DNA of 64,000 bases from the NCBI RefSeq assembly GCF_900108945.1, contig NZ_FNYE01000030.1, positions 1-64,000 on the forward strand, given 5' to 3'. Source of the DNA: Paraburkholderia diazotrophica (GTDB lineage Bacteria > Pseudomonadota > Gammaproteobacteria > Burkholderiales > Burkholderiaceae). Below are positions 25,202-33,996 of the stretch, piece after piece (the first letter of the stretch is position 1; each line of letters starts with the position of its first letter). Both the position numbers and the translations under genes were made by a program. The notes beneath the pieces are model-generated. The model worked only from the letters and a program-made list of their open reading frames with translations, was not told where the DNA came from and made no database searches.

Positions 25202-26809
25202 TCACATGCGGAACACGCCGAAACGCGTGTCTTCGATCGGCGCATTCATCGCCGCCGACAGCCCAAGGCCCAGCACGTCGCGCGTCTGCGCGGGGTCGAT
25301 CACGCCGTCGTCCCACAAGCGGGCGCTCGCGTAATACGGATGGCCCTGATGCTCGTACTGCTCGCGGATCGGCTGCTTGAACGCCTCTTCCTGCTCGGCC
25401 GTCCACGTGCCGCCCTTCGCTTCGATGCCGTCGCGCTTTACGGTTGCGAGCACCGATGCCGCCTGCTCGCCGCCCATCACCGAGATGCGCGCGTTCGGCC
25501 ACATCCACAGAAAACGCGGCGAATACGCGCGGCCGCACATGCCGTAGTTGCCCGCGCCGAACGAGCCGCCGATGATCACCGTGAACTTCGGCACCTTCGC
25601 CGTCGCGACGGCTGTCACCATCTTCGCGCCGTTGCGCGCGATGCCTTCGTTCTCATACTTGCGGCCCACCATGAAGCCCGTGATGTTCTGCAGGAACACG
25701 AGCGGTATCTTGCGCTGCGCGCACAGCTCGATGAAGTGCGCGCCCTTCAACGCGGACTCGGAAAACAGAATGCCGTTGTTCGCGACGATGCCGACCGGGT
25801 GCCCCCAGATATGCGCGAAGCCGCACACGAGCGTCGTGCCGTAGCGCGCCTTGAACTCGTCGAACGCGGAATCGTCGACGATGCGCGCGATCACTTCGCG
25901 GATATCGAAGGGCTTGCGCGTATCGACGGGGATCACGCCGTAGATGCTCTTCACGTCATAGCGTGGCGGCTTCGGCTCCTGCATCGTGACGGGCACGTCC
26001 TTGCGCCGGTTCAGATTGCCGACGATGCTGCGTGCAATCGCGAGTGCGTGCGCATCGTTTTGTGCGAGATGATCGGCGACACCGGAGAGACGCGTATGTA
26101 CGTCGCCGCCACCGAGATCTTCCGCGCTGACCTCTTCGCCCGTTGCCGCTTTGACCAAAGGTGGGCCGCCCAGAAAGATCGTGCCTTGATTCTTGACGAT
26201 GATCGACTCGTCGCTCATCGCGGGCACATACGCGCCGCCCGCCGTGCACGAGCCCATCACGACGGCGATCTGCGGAATGCCTTGCGCGGAGAGATTCGCC
26301 TGGTTGTAGAAGATGCGGCCGAAGTGATCGCGGTCCGGAAACACGTCGTCCTGATTCGGCAGATTCGCGCCGCCCGAATCGACGAGATACACGCACGGCA
26401 AGCGGTTCTCCTGCGCAATTTCCTGCGCGCGCACGTGCTTCTTCACGGTGACGGGATAGTAGGTGCCGCCCTTCACGGTCGCGTCGTTGCAGACGATCAC
26501 GCACTCCTGGCCCGCGATGCGGCCAATGCCCGTGATGACGCCGGCGCCCGGCGCATCGTCGTGATACATGCCGAACGCCGCAAGCTGCGACAGTTCGAGG
26601 AACGGCGTGCCCGGATCGAGTAGTTGCGCGATGCGATCGCGCGGCAGCAGCTTGCCGCGCGACACATGCTTGTCGCGCGCAGCGGGGCCGCCGCCCAACG
26701 CGAGCTTGCTGATCTTCGCCTTCAGGTCTTCGACGAGCGCTTCGAGCGCGGCCGCGTTCGTGCGGAAATCGTCCGAGCGCGGATTCAACTTCGATTCGAT
26801 GATCGGCAT
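25202..26809 (-). CDS. liuB: Methylcrotonyl-CoA carboxylase, carboxyltransferase beta subunit
   Basis: A 535-residue carboxyltransferase of the acyl-CoA carboxylase beta family. Motifs include PGTPFLELSQLAAFGMY, GRIAGQECVIVCNDATVKGG, VYLVDSGGANLP and the C-terminal half GNYGMCGRAYSPRFLWMWPN. These match methylcrotonyl- rather than propionyl-CoA carboxylase. It partners LiuD. It lies 30 bases after liuA in the same operon. Confidence 0.95.
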   Translation of the reverse strand: MPIIESKLNPRSDDFRTNAAALEALVEDLKAKISKLALGGGPAARDKHVSRGKLLPRDRIAQLLDPGTPFLELSQLAAFGMYHDDAPGAGVITGIGRIAGQECVIVCNDATVKGGTYYPVTVKKHVRAQEIAQENRLPCVYLVDSGGANLPNQDDVFPDRDHFGRIFYNQANLSAQGIPQIAVVMGSCTAGGAYVPAMSDESIIVKNQGTIFLGGPPLVKAATGEEVSAEDLGGGDVHTRLSGVADHLAQNDAHALAIARSIVGNLNRRKDVPVTMQEPKPPRYDVKSIYGVIPVDTRKPFDIREVIARIVDDSAFDEFKARYGTTLVCGFAHIWGHPVGIVANNGILFSESALKGAHFIELCAQRKIPLVFLQNITGFMVGRKYENEGIARNGAKMVTAVATAKVPKFTVIIGGSFGAGNYGMCGRAYSPRFLWMWPNARISVMGGEQAASVLATVKRDGIEAKGGTWTAEQEEAFKQPIREQYEHQGHPYYASARLWDDGVIDPAQTRDVLGLGLSAAMNAPIEDTRFGVFRM

Positions 26810-26839
26810 CGCGTTGTTCTCCTTTTCGATGCGCGTGCT

Positions 26840-28021
26840 TTACATCGTTTCCGCGAACAATTCGCGGCCGATCAGCATGCGGCGGATTTCACTCGTGCCC
26901 GCGCCGATTTCATAGAGCTTCGCATCGCGCCACAGACGGCCGACAGGATACTCGTTGATGTAGCCATTGCCGCCGAGGATCTGGATCGCTTCGCCTGCCA
27001 TCCACGTGGCCTTTTCGGCCGTGTAGAGAATCACGCCCGCACAGTCCTTGCGCACCTGGCGCACGTGCCCCGAGCCGAGCGTGTCGAGCTGACGGCCGAC
27101 CGCGTACAGATACGCGCGGCACGCCTGCAATGTGGTGTACAGATCGGCGACCTTGCCCTGGATCAGCTGGAATTCGCCGATCGACTGGCCGAACTGCTTG
27201 CGGTCGTGGATATACGGCACGACGGCGTCCATCACCGCCATCATGATGCCCGTCGGGCCGCCCGCGAGCACCGCGCGCTCGTAATCGAGGCCGCTCATCA
27301 GCACCTTCACGCCGCCGTTCAGTTCGCCGAGGATGTTCTCTTCCGGCACTTCGACGTTCTCGAACACCAGCTCGCCCGTGTGCGAGCCGCGCATGCCGAG
27401 CTTGTCGAGCTTCTGTGCAACGGAAAAGCCCTTCATGCCCTTCTCGACGATGAACGCAGTAATGCCGCGCGGGCCCGCTTCGATGTCGGTCTTTGCATAG
27501 ACGACGAGCGTGTCGCAATCCGGGCCGTTCGTGATCCACATCTTCGTGCCGTTCAGCACGTAACGGTCGCCCTTTTTCTCAGCGCGCAGCTTCATGCTGA
27601 CGACGTCCGAGCCCGCGTTCGGCTCGCTCATCGCAAGCGCGCCGACGTGTTCGCCCGACACCAGTTTCGGCAGGTACTTCTGCTTTTGCGCTTCATTGCC
27701 GTTGCGGTGGATCTGGTTCACGCACAGGTTCGAATGCGCGCCATAAGAAAGACCGACCGATGCCGATGCCCGGGAAATCTCCTCCATCGCGACCATGTGC
27801 GCCGTATAGCCCATGTTCGCGCCGCCGTACTCTTCGGAGACGGTCATGCCGAGCACGCCCAGGTCGCCGAACTTCTTCCACAGGTCCATCGGGAATTGAT
27901 CGGTGCGGTCGATCTCGCCCGCGCGCGGCGCGATCTCCTTCGCCGCAAACGACGCGAGGCTGTCGCGCAGCATCTCGATCTCTTCACCAAGCGGGAACTG
28001 CAAACCGGGCAGGTTACTCAT
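26840..28021 (-). CDS. liuA: Isovaleryl-CoA dehydrogenase
   Basis: A 393-residue acyl-CoA dehydrogenase. It has the FAD-binding ALAMSEPNAGSDV and MWITNGPD segments. The catalytic base is Glu248 in GLDYERAVLAGGP, the position specific to isovaleryl-CoA dehydrogenases (glutamate in helix G rather than in the late loop). It oxidises isovaleryl-CoA to 3-methylcrotonyl-CoA and passes electrons to ETF. It is the first gene of the liu operon, with two operator-like palindromes upstream and a divergent TetR gene. Confidence 0.95.
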   Translation of the reverse strand: MSNLPGLQFPLGEEIEMLRDSLASFAAKEIAPRAGEIDRTDQFPMDLWKKFGDLGVLGMTVSEEYGGANMGYTAHMVAMEEISRASASVGLSYGAHSNLCVNQIHRNGNEAQKQKYLPKLVSGEHVGALAMSEPNAGSDVVSMKLRAEKKGDRYVLNGTKMWITNGPDCDTLVVYAKTDIEAGPRGITAFIVEKGMKGFSVAQKLDKLGMRGSHTGELVFENVEVPEENILGELNGGVKVLMSGLDYERAVLAGGPTGIMMAVMDAVVPYIHDRKQFGQSIGEFQLIQGKVADLYTTLQACRAYLYAVGRQLDTLGSGHVRQVRKDCAGVILYTAEKATWMAGEAIQILGGNGYINEYPVGRLWRDAKLYEIGAGTSEIRRMLIGRELFAETM

Positions 28022-28092
28022 TTGTGTGTCTCCAGGAGTTCATCGTGCGCGGACCACGCGCAGGGTGCGCGCCGCATCGCATCAACCATTTT

Positions 28093-28109
28093 TTTGAGCG
28101 AGGCTCAGC
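28093..28109. promoter_or_regulatory. Putative TetR operator, copy near liuA
   Basis: TTTGAGCGAGGCTCAGC contains the inverted arms TGAGC/GCTCA and follows the pattern of the stronger palindrome at 28220-28236. It lies about 72-88 bases upstream of the liuA start. Confidence 0.5.
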
Positions 28110-28219
28110 CAGCTCGTCGGCCGCGCAGCCGGTGTGATGGCCGATGAGTCCGGAATGACCGGCGCGCGACAGCATAGACGGCATTTCACTCCAGATTTAC
28201 GTATGCGTCAATCAGTATT

Positions 28220-28236
28220 TTTGAGTGTCACTCAAA
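28220..28236. promoter_or_regulatory. Putative TetR operator, perfect palindrome between liuA and the TetR gene
   Basis: TTTGAGTGTCACTCAAA is a perfect inverted repeat with 8-base arms and a one-base centre. It lies in the 303-base divergent intergenic region, about 90 bases before the TetR start. No other gene occupies this region. Confidence 0.65.
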
Positions 28237-28324
28237 TTCGTTAAGCGCGCGCTGAACCCTTATTTGCCGTGGTAGTATCGGCAACAACAGGGCTTTCCTG
28301 CCCTGAAATCTGAACTGGACTCAT

Positions 28325-29074
28325 ATGATGGGTGTAGCAAGGGCGGAAGTACCGGGATCGCGCCGCCAGCCGGCGGGACGCAAGTCGCAGCAGCGCGTGA
28401 AGGAAATTCTTCAGGCGGGCCGCGACGTGTTCTCCGAAAAGGGTTACGAGCGCGCGACCACGGCGGAAATCGCGCAACGGCTCGGCATTTCCGAGGCCAC
28501 CGTGTTCAGCTACTTTCGCGGCAAACGCGAACTGTGCGCGCGCGTGATCGGCGACTGGTACGACGAGATCATCGAGGCCATCGAGTCGGGCTTGCCTCGC
28601 GACGGCAGCATCCGCCAGCAGTTCGCGTTCATCGTCCGCACGCATTTGCGGCTGATGCTGGTCAACGGGACGGGCCTGTGCGCGCTGGTGCTATCCGAGG
28701 GGCGCACGCGCCAGCACGAACTCAGCGAAGAACTGACGGGCCTGCAACGGCGCTACACCGCGCCGCTGATGCGCGTGCTCTCGCAGGGCCAGCAAACCGG
28801 CCAGATCCGCTCGGACGTGCCGCTGCGCCTGTTGCGCTCGCTGGTGTTCGGCCCGATGGAGCATGTGCTGTGGGACGCGGCGCTCGGCAATCGCCGCACC
28901 GATATCGATGCGACGGCCGACCGCCTGATCGACGTGCTGTGGACAGCGCTGCAACCGCCCGATGCATCGCTCAGCGCGCTCGTGCAATTCCGCCAGGAAG
29001 TGGGGGAAGCGGCGCGCCGGCTCGCGGAAGCCGAAGCTGCGCAAAAGCTCGCGAAAGCTCGCGAAACCACGTGA
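28325..29074 (+). CDS. liuQ: TetR family repressor, probable regulator of the liu operon
   Basis: A 249-residue TetR protein. The N-terminal HTH is ATTAEIAQRLGISEATVFSYFRGKREL (about residues 40-65), followed by the helical ligand-binding domain with LMLVNGTGLCALVLSEGR. The C-terminus ends in an Ala/Glu-rich helix. In betaproteobacteria liu genes are known to be controlled by a TetR regulator called LiuQ; the divergent position and the shared palindromes support that role here. The ligand would be an intermediate acyl-CoA. Identity as LiuQ is inferred from context. Confidence 0.8.
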   Translation: MMGVARAEVPGSRRQPAGRKSQQRVKEILQAGRDVFSEKGYERATTAEIAQRLGISEATVFSYFRGKRELCARVIGDWYDEIIEAIESGLPRDGSIRQQFAFIVRTHLRLMLVNGTGLCALVLSEGRTRQHELSEELTGLQRRYTAPLMRVLSQGQQTGQIRSDVPLRLLRSLVFGPMEHVLWDAALGNRRTDIDATADRLIDVLWTALQPPDASLSALVQFRQEVGEAARRLAEAEAAQKLAKARETT

Positions 29075-29192
29075 GCCGGCGACGGCCGCCGCGAAAAACA
29101 GCGAGAACGCGTAAATCGCACTCGCGCGCCTGGCCGGGAGCGCTACTTGCTGCCAACGCCTATGCCAGCAATGAACCCAAGGAGGACCGGCC

Positions 29193-29363
29193 ATGCCTAC
29201 GAAGCCCAGCCAAGGCGACAATCCGATCCGCCACGATCAGTCCGATCCGCCCGCGCCTGGGACTGTCAAGACCGATTTGCCCAACGTCGGTCCGCCGCAG
29301 GACCCCGACGCTCCGCCACTCGATCCCGACGACAACCCCGATTACGAGGACGACAAGCCGTAG
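29193..29363 (+). CDS. Small Pro/Asp-rich disordered protein, 56 residues
   Basis: The product starts MPTKPSQGDNPIRHDQSD and ends NPDYEDDKP: about a quarter proline and a quarter Asp/Glu, with no Cys, Trp, Phe or Met beyond the start. A near-perfect AAGGAGG site at 29179-29185, 7 bases before the ATG, is strong evidence for translation. It is acidic and almost certainly unstructured. I do not recognise a function; similar short acidic PD-rich proteins occur near stress genes in Burkholderiaceae. It lies between the TetR gene and a PRC-barrel gene. Confidence 0.65.
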   Translation: MPTKPSQGDNPIRHDQSDPPAPGTVKTDLPNVGPPQDPDAPPLDPDDNPDYEDDKP

Positions 29364-29468
29364 GGTGTGCGCCGTTCGTCAAAAACATCGAATGACGGCA
29401 ATCGTCGCGCAGGGGATCAGAGCAGCGCGCGCCAAAGGCGCCAACTATGGTCGATAGGGAGGACCATC

Positions 29469-29870
29469 GTGCAACAAGCATTCAACCGAACATGCCGGAT
29501 CGGCCTCGCAAGTCTGCTGGCCGCGCTCGTCTCGACATCGGCGCTCGCGCAAGGCGCGCAGCAGTCGATCACCGAGCGCCACACCGAGGTCATGCAGACA
29601 GGCACCGGCTTTCGCGCATCGAAGCTCTCGGGCGCGACTGTCTATAACCGCGACAAGGACAAGATCGGCATCATCGACGATCTGGTCGTCTCGCCGTCCG
29701 ATCACACTGCGTTCGCGATACTTTCGGTGGGCGGCTTTCTCGGCATGGGCAAGCACTATGTCGCCGTGCCGTTCAGCGATCTGCAGATCAACAGCAAGCA
29801 GGTGACGATGCCGGACGCGACGAAGTCGTCGCTGGAGGCGCTGCCCGAGTTCAAGTACGCGCCGGACTGA
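29469..29870 (+). CDS. Exported PRC-barrel domain protein
   Basis: A 133-residue protein. The GTG at 29469, with an AGGGAGGA site, gives a clean signal peptide ending TSALAQ; the longer open frame upstream has no site. Residues about 45-120 form a PRC-barrel (FRASKLSGATVYNRDKDKIGIIDDLVVS, then GGFLGMGKHYVAVPFSDL). PRC barrels are small beta-barrels of RimM and photosynthetic reaction-centre H subunits; exported bacterial versions are common but poorly defined and are often tied to envelope stress. A cytoplasmic relative is encoded at 42124-42591. Confidence 0.85.
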   Translation: MQQAFNRTCRIGLASLLAALVSTSALAQGAQQSITERHTEVMQTGTGFRASKLSGATVYNRDKDKIGIIDDLVVSPSDHTAFAILSVGGFLGMGKHYVAVPFSDLQINSKQVTMPDATKSSLEALPEFKYAPD

Positions 29871-29923
29871 CGGGCACTTATCGCTTTCAACATTTTCATC
29901 GCGCAGCAAGAGACTGCGCGGAC

Positions 29924-29940
29924 ATGTGCACGCTGCACAT
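29924..29940. promoter_or_regulatory. Palindrome like the MarR operator, in a convergent region
   Basis: ATGTGCACGCTGCACAT: 7-base perfect arms around CGC. The arms ATGTGCA/TGCACAT are the same as those of the palindrome in front of the MarR gene 0.8 kb away. Confidence 0.4.
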
Positions 29941-29948
29941 ATTCAGAC

Positions 29949-29985
29949 AAAAGACGCGGGCGCCGTGATCACCCTCGCGTCTTTC
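29949..29985. terminator. Bidirectional terminator between convergent genes
   Basis: Perfect 9-bp stem AAAGACGCG/CGCGTCTTT with a 17-base loop, giving A/T-rich flanks on both strands. It lies between the PRC-barrel gene and the convergent lipoprotein gene. Confidence 0.65.
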
Positions 29986-29997
29986 GCTCACGCCCGA

Positions 29998-30564
29998 TCA
30001 GTAGTAGGGATACGGTGAGTAGACTACGCCCGGCGGGCCATAGTAGTAGTACGGACGTGGCGCGTAATAGACGGGCGGCGCCGAGTAGTACGCTGGCGCG
30101 GGCGGTTGCGCGATGGAGTTACCTTTCGCCGTCATGCACTGCGCGTAGGCGGCGTCGTAGCGCGCCTGCAAACCGGAAGCCGAATACGAAGCGCTGTTCG
30201 CACCTGTCGCGCCGCCGAGCAGCAAACCACTGCCCGCCCCGATCGCCGCGCCCGCCCCCGCATTGCCTGCCGCTGCCCCGAAGAGCGCGCCGACTGCGGC
30301 GCCCCCGAGCGTGCCGACGGCCGCGCTGTTCACCGAATTGTGCGTCGCCGCCTGCGACGCGCCGCCCGCATCGGTGCTGTGGAACGCGTAATCCCGGCAC
30401 GCATAGTCTTCCTGCTGGAACTGCTCGAGCGGCTCGCCCTTGCGCGGCAGCGCGACCACGCTCGGCGCGCTGGGTGGCGCAACGGCGCAACCGCCCAGTG
30501 CCAGCATCGTTCCGACGACCAGCGCCGGCATGGCAAGCTTTCTCGTGATCTGTGTTCTGTTCAT
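29998..30564 (-). CDS. Outer-membrane-type lipoprotein with glycine-zipper region
   Basis: A 188-residue protein. The start MNRTQITRKL leads into a lipoprotein signal with lipobox LALGGC, so the mature N-terminus is a lipidated Cys. A central glycine/alanine-zipper stretch (about residues 75-125, GGAAVGALFGAAAGNAGAGA and similar) could insert in a membrane. The tail is Pro/Tyr-rich and ends YSPYPYY. Glycine-zipper lipoproteins of this type are envelope-structural or stress proteins; the precise role is unknown. An upstream Met at 30612 has no ribosome site. Confidence 0.82.
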   Translation of the reverse strand: MNRTQITRKLAMPALVVGTMLALGGCAVAPPSAPSVVALPRKGEPLEQFQQEDYACRDYAFHSTDAGGASQAATHNSVNSAAVGTLGGAAVGALFGAAAGNAGAGAAIGAGSGLLLGGATGANSASYSASGLQARYDAAYAQCMTAKGNSIAQPPAPAYYSAPPVYYAPRPYYYYGPPGVVYSPYPYY

Positions 30565-30724
30565 CTTCGTCGACACGCCAGTATGTAAATCCAGAGTCCA
30601 ACATAAGAACAATAGTCGAAGCGACCCGCCGATGAGTTACGAATCCGTTACTGGATATTTCCGCGCAATTCACTGAAAAACGCAAAAAGAGGGTCAGCCC
30701 GATTCGCGTTGAATCCGTGCGCCG

Positions 30725-30745
30725 ATATGTGCATCATGCACATAT
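30725..30745. promoter_or_regulatory. Perfect palindrome in front of the MarR gene, likely its operator
   Basis: A 21-base perfect palindrome centred on C30735, core TGTGCATCATGCACA, 28-48 bases upstream of the MarR start. A further pair of TGCACA repeats (30746-30757) follows immediately. Autorepression is the simplest reading. Confidence 0.65.
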
Positions 30746-30772
30746 GCACATTGCACACATCGAGGTGGCATC

Positions 30773-31306
30773 ATGGTTCAGCGCACGGCAAACCTGCTCG
30801 GCGTGCTCGCCGTTCTGGTGAACGACGATCTGAGCTCGCCATCGTCGCTGCCCGCGCTCGCCGGATCGACGGCACGCGCGATGCTCAATGCCATCGGCCA
30901 GTATCCCGATTCGTCGATCGAAGTACTGCGCGAAGCCGTCGCGCTGTCGCACCCTGCCGCCGTGCGCGCAGTCGCCGGGCTCGTCGACGCGGGCCTCGTC
31001 GAAAAGAAGGCGGGCAGCGACAAGCGGTCGGTCGCGTTGGTTTTGACGCCTGCAGGGCGTCGCGAAGCCAGCCGCTTGCGCACGGCGCGCGGACGCCTGT
31101 TGGAGCGCATCGTCGGACGGCTCGGCGATGACGAGCGCGCCGTCTTCGAAGACCTGCTGATCAAGATACTCTGGAACGAAACGCGCGACGCATCGCACGC
31201 GATGCAACTCTGCCGCTTGTGCGACGACAAGCCCTGTCTGAAGGCCGGCTGCCCTGTCGAGTGCCGCAAGCAAGGCATGCCGGTGCCGGGGCGCAGTGCA
31301 TCATGA
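30773..31306 (+). CDS. MarR family regulator with C-terminal cysteine cluster
   Basis: A 177-residue regulator. The winged HTH is at about residues 45-100 (SHPAAVRAVAGLVDAGLVEKK, then SDKRSVALVLTPAGRREA). The C-terminus departs from ordinary MarR: Cys147, Cys150, Cys155, Cys160 and Cys164 lie within 18 residues (CRLCDDKPCLKAGCPVEC), with His142 just before. This pattern could bind a metal or Fe-S cluster or form disulfides, so the protein may sense redox or metal. It is convergent with puuC and divergent from the lipoprotein gene. A perfect palindrome with TGTGCA arms lies just upstream. Confidence 0.87.
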   Translation: MVQRTANLLGVLAVLVNDDLSSPSSLPALAGSTARAMLNAIGQYPDSSIEVLREAVALSHPAAVRAVAGLVDAGLVEKKAGSDKRSVALVLTPAGRREASRLRTARGRLLERIVGRLGDDERAVFEDLLIKILWNETRDASHAMQLCRLCDDKPCLKAGCPVECRKQGMPVPGRSAS

Positions 31307-31351
31307 GCGCGCCTGCGTCCGGCTCAATCCTCGTAACCGTGCGCAAGTCAC

Positions 31352-32845
31352 TCAACGCAGGCGAACGAGCGTCGATTTCAACTCCGTGTACTTTTCCAGC
31401 GCATGCAACGACTTGTCGCGGCCATTGCCCGATTGCCTGTAGCCGCCGAACGGGAAGTTCATGTCGCCGCCCTCGTCATAGCAGTTGACCCAGACGGTGC
31501 CCGCGCGCAAACGCCGCGCGACTTCGTGCGCCGTCGTCAGGTTTGACGTCCACACGGCTGCGGCGAGCCCGTAATCGCTGTCGTTTGCGATCTTCACGGC
31601 TTCGTCGATCGAATCGAAAGTGATCACCGACAGCACCGGCCCGAAGATTTCTTCACGCGCGATCTTCGCATCGTGTTGCGATACGTCGAAAACCGTCGGC
31701 TCGATGTAGAAGCCGCCGCTGTCCTGCTGCACGCGCGAACCGCCGTGCAGCAGCTTTGCTTCGGCGCGCCCCGCTTCGATATAGGCGAGCACGCGATCCA
31801 GTTGAAGCTGATCGACGATCGCGCCCATCGACGTATCCGGATCGAGCGGATTGCCCGGTATGTAGCCGCGCGCCGCGTCGATGAGCCTGTCGAGAAACAC
31901 GTCCTTGATGTCGCGATGCACGAGCAGCCGCGAACCCGCCGTGCACATCTCGCCCATGTTGTAGAAGATTGCGCCCGCAGCCGTCTTTGCCGCGCGGTCG
32001 ATGTCCGGACAATCGGGCAGCACGATGTTCGGCGATTTGCCGCCCAGTTCAAGCCATACGCGCTTCAGATTCGATTGCCCCGCGTATTGCATGATCAGCT
32101 TGCCGACATTCGTCGAACCCGTGAACGCGAGGCAATCGACATCGCGATGCAACGCGAGCAGCTTGCCCGCCTCTCCGCCGCCCGGCACTACGTTGAATAC
32201 GCCCGCAGGAATGCCCGCTTCGAGCGCGAGTTGCGCGACGCGAATCGCCGATAACGGCGACTTCTCCGATGGTTTCAGCACGACGCTGTTGCCCGCCGCA
32301 AGCGCGGGTCCGAATTTCCACGAGGCCATCAGGATCGGGAAATTCCATGGCACGACGGCTGCGACGACACCCAGCGGTTCCCGCGTCACGAGCCCGACGA
32401 GATGATGATCCGCGGGCACCACTTCGCCGCCCACCTTGTCGATTGCTTCCGCAAACCATTCGACGCAATACGCGGCGCCCGGCACATCGACTGACGTCGT
32501 GTCGCCGATCGGCTTGCCTGCATCCAGCGTTTCGAGCAGCGCAAGCTCGTCGAGATGTTCGCGCATCAGCGCAGCCCATTTGAGCAGCTTCGCCTTACGT
32601 TGACGCGGATTGAGACCGGACCACACGCTTGCGTCGAACGCGCGGCGTGCAGCGCTCACGGCCGTATTCACGTCGGCGTCGCTGCAATCGGCGACCTGAG
32701 CGAGTCCTTTTCCGTCGATGGGACTCACGCAGTCGAACGTGCGCCCGCTTTCAGCCGCCCGATACTCGCCATCGATAAATGCACGGCCTTCGATTGCAAG
32801 CGCCGCCGCCTTTTTCTGCCAGTAAGCCAATGTTGTCTTGTCCAT
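31352..32845 (-). CDS. puuC: Gamma-glutamyl-gamma-aminobutyraldehyde dehydrogenase (ALDH family)
   Basis: A 497-residue NAD(P)-dependent aldehyde dehydrogenase. The catalytic Glu is in LELGGKSP and the catalytic Cys in GEMCTAGSR. The cofactor region is VVPWNFPILMASWKFGPALA. The opening MDKTTLAYWQKKAAAL is typical of PuuC. It oxidises the aldehyde made from gamma-glutamylputrescine, in the PuuA-PuuB-PuuC-PuuD route from putrescine to GABA. It is divergent from puuD/puuA. A hairpin-forming repeat lies just before its start. Confidence 0.92.
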   Translation of the reverse strand: MDKTTLAYWQKKAAALAIEGRAFIDGEYRAAESGRTFDCVSPIDGKGLAQVADCSDADVNTAVSAARRAFDASVWSGLNPRQRKAKLLKWAALMREHLDELALLETLDAGKPIGDTTSVDVPGAAYCVEWFAEAIDKVGGEVVPADHHLVGLVTREPLGVVAAVVPWNFPILMASWKFGPALAAGNSVVLKPSEKSPLSAIRVAQLALEAGIPAGVFNVVPGGGEAGKLLALHRDVDCLAFTGSTNVGKLIMQYAGQSNLKRVWLELGGKSPNIVLPDCPDIDRAAKTAAGAIFYNMGEMCTAGSRLLVHRDIKDVFLDRLIDAARGYIPGNPLDPDTSMGAIVDQLQLDRVLAYIEAGRAEAKLLHGGSRVQQDSGGFYIEPTVFDVSQHDAKIAREEIFGPVLSVITFDSIDEAVKIANDSDYGLAAAVWTSNLTTAHEVARRLRAGTVWVNCYDEGGDMNFPFGGYRQSGNGRDKSLHALEKYTELKSTLVRLR

Positions 32846-33996
32846 CAGGATGCCTCAATGTCATACAAGTGACGCAAAGCGTCAGCTTTGCGCGTTCGCC
32901 GTGGTTCGGCATTTCAGCGCAGCGTAAAACGGCGGCGCACTCCGCTTCGATTTCAAATGTGAAGATTCGCAGCGCTCATCGAAATACATGCTCGCAGATT
33001 CTTCAATGAGCCGACAGAAGGACTCACGCGCATCTGTTCGACGAGCCAGAACTATGCAAGAACAGCGGTTCGAATAGCACACACGTGTATTGAATATACT
33101 AGTCACTTTAAATCGACTGCCGCCGGGGAAAACCCTGCAAAAAATCGACGCTTCTATATACCTGCCGCATTCAAATGCCGATTTGAGTACCGTTGGATAG
33201 CTCAGGGTAAGCCCGCATAAATTGACGAAAAGGCTTTTCCGGCATTTACGACTCGTATATGCTGATGGCAGGTTTGATGTTCTTTCGTTCGGTTATCCAA
33301 TGCGCTGAGCAATTCGAGCGGCGTCATAGCGATAAAGAATGTATTTTGGATGACAACCTCACGTCCCGTTTTCTTTTTATTGGTGCGTTTTTCAAGCGGG
33401 GCGTTCAATACTTCAACGTGCCAGTCGAGTGTCATCGTGAGAGTCCGTGGCCCTTTGGTAAGGTGGGATCGTAGTCAGTTCGCGAGGTGTCTTCGCGATG
33501 ACAGCGCCATCGCCGACGGCAGCAACGGCAGGCATGCGTTTCGCCGCTTTCTGTCCGTCTCCACGATCCTGTCGCGCCGTTCCGTCCGACGTCGTAACTC
33601 TATTTCAGCGCGTGCCTTCATCGCGGTGCACACCGACGGTGTCGCGTCGCTCTTGCCCTAGCGTCTCTCCCTCTTCAGCTGACGGGCCCGCTCGTGGGTC
33701 GATGCTTCGCGCGCGTCATTGCGCCGCGTCTTTGCTTGTGCTCGCCCCTGCGCCGGGCTTGCGCCGCTGCACGCCCGCAGTCGCACGCAGCGGAGCAAAC
33801 CGGACAGCGTATCTGATCGCAACGCGCGGCGCTATCCGCTGACGATCGTCACAAGAACCCTTGAAGCGGCTTTGCATTGCGCACGGCTGCGCAATAGTGC
33901 CGCGCGCACGCAGCCACGGCACACGCGAGCATCTACACAGCCGCATATGGCAACGCATTGCTGCGTTAAGACAGCAATCAACGAATACGATTAGTC
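32846..33996. other. Divergent puuC/puuD intergenic region, 1.15 kb
   Basis: Unusually long for a divergent promoter region, and less GC-rich than the flanking genes between about 33050 and 33450. A reverse ORF of 77 codons (33202-33435, beginning MTLDWHVEVLNAP) is protein-like but has no ribosome site. An AACGCA-TTGC-TGCGTT repeat at 33952-33967 precedes puuD, and the repeat at 32873-32892 precedes puuC. I see no other gene. Confidence 0.55.
32873..32892. promoter_or_regulatory. Inverted repeat in the puuC leader
   Basis: CGCAAAGC, GTCA, GCTTTGCG: perfect 8-base arms, 28 bases upstream of the puuC start. It could be an operator or an RNA hairpin near the ribosome site. Confidence 0.5.

Noticed and set aside
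33202..33435. Reverse ORF of 77 codons in the puuC/puuD gap
   Set aside because: Amino-acid composition is protein-like, but no ribosome site and no recognised family. Kept only as a note in the intergenic entry.
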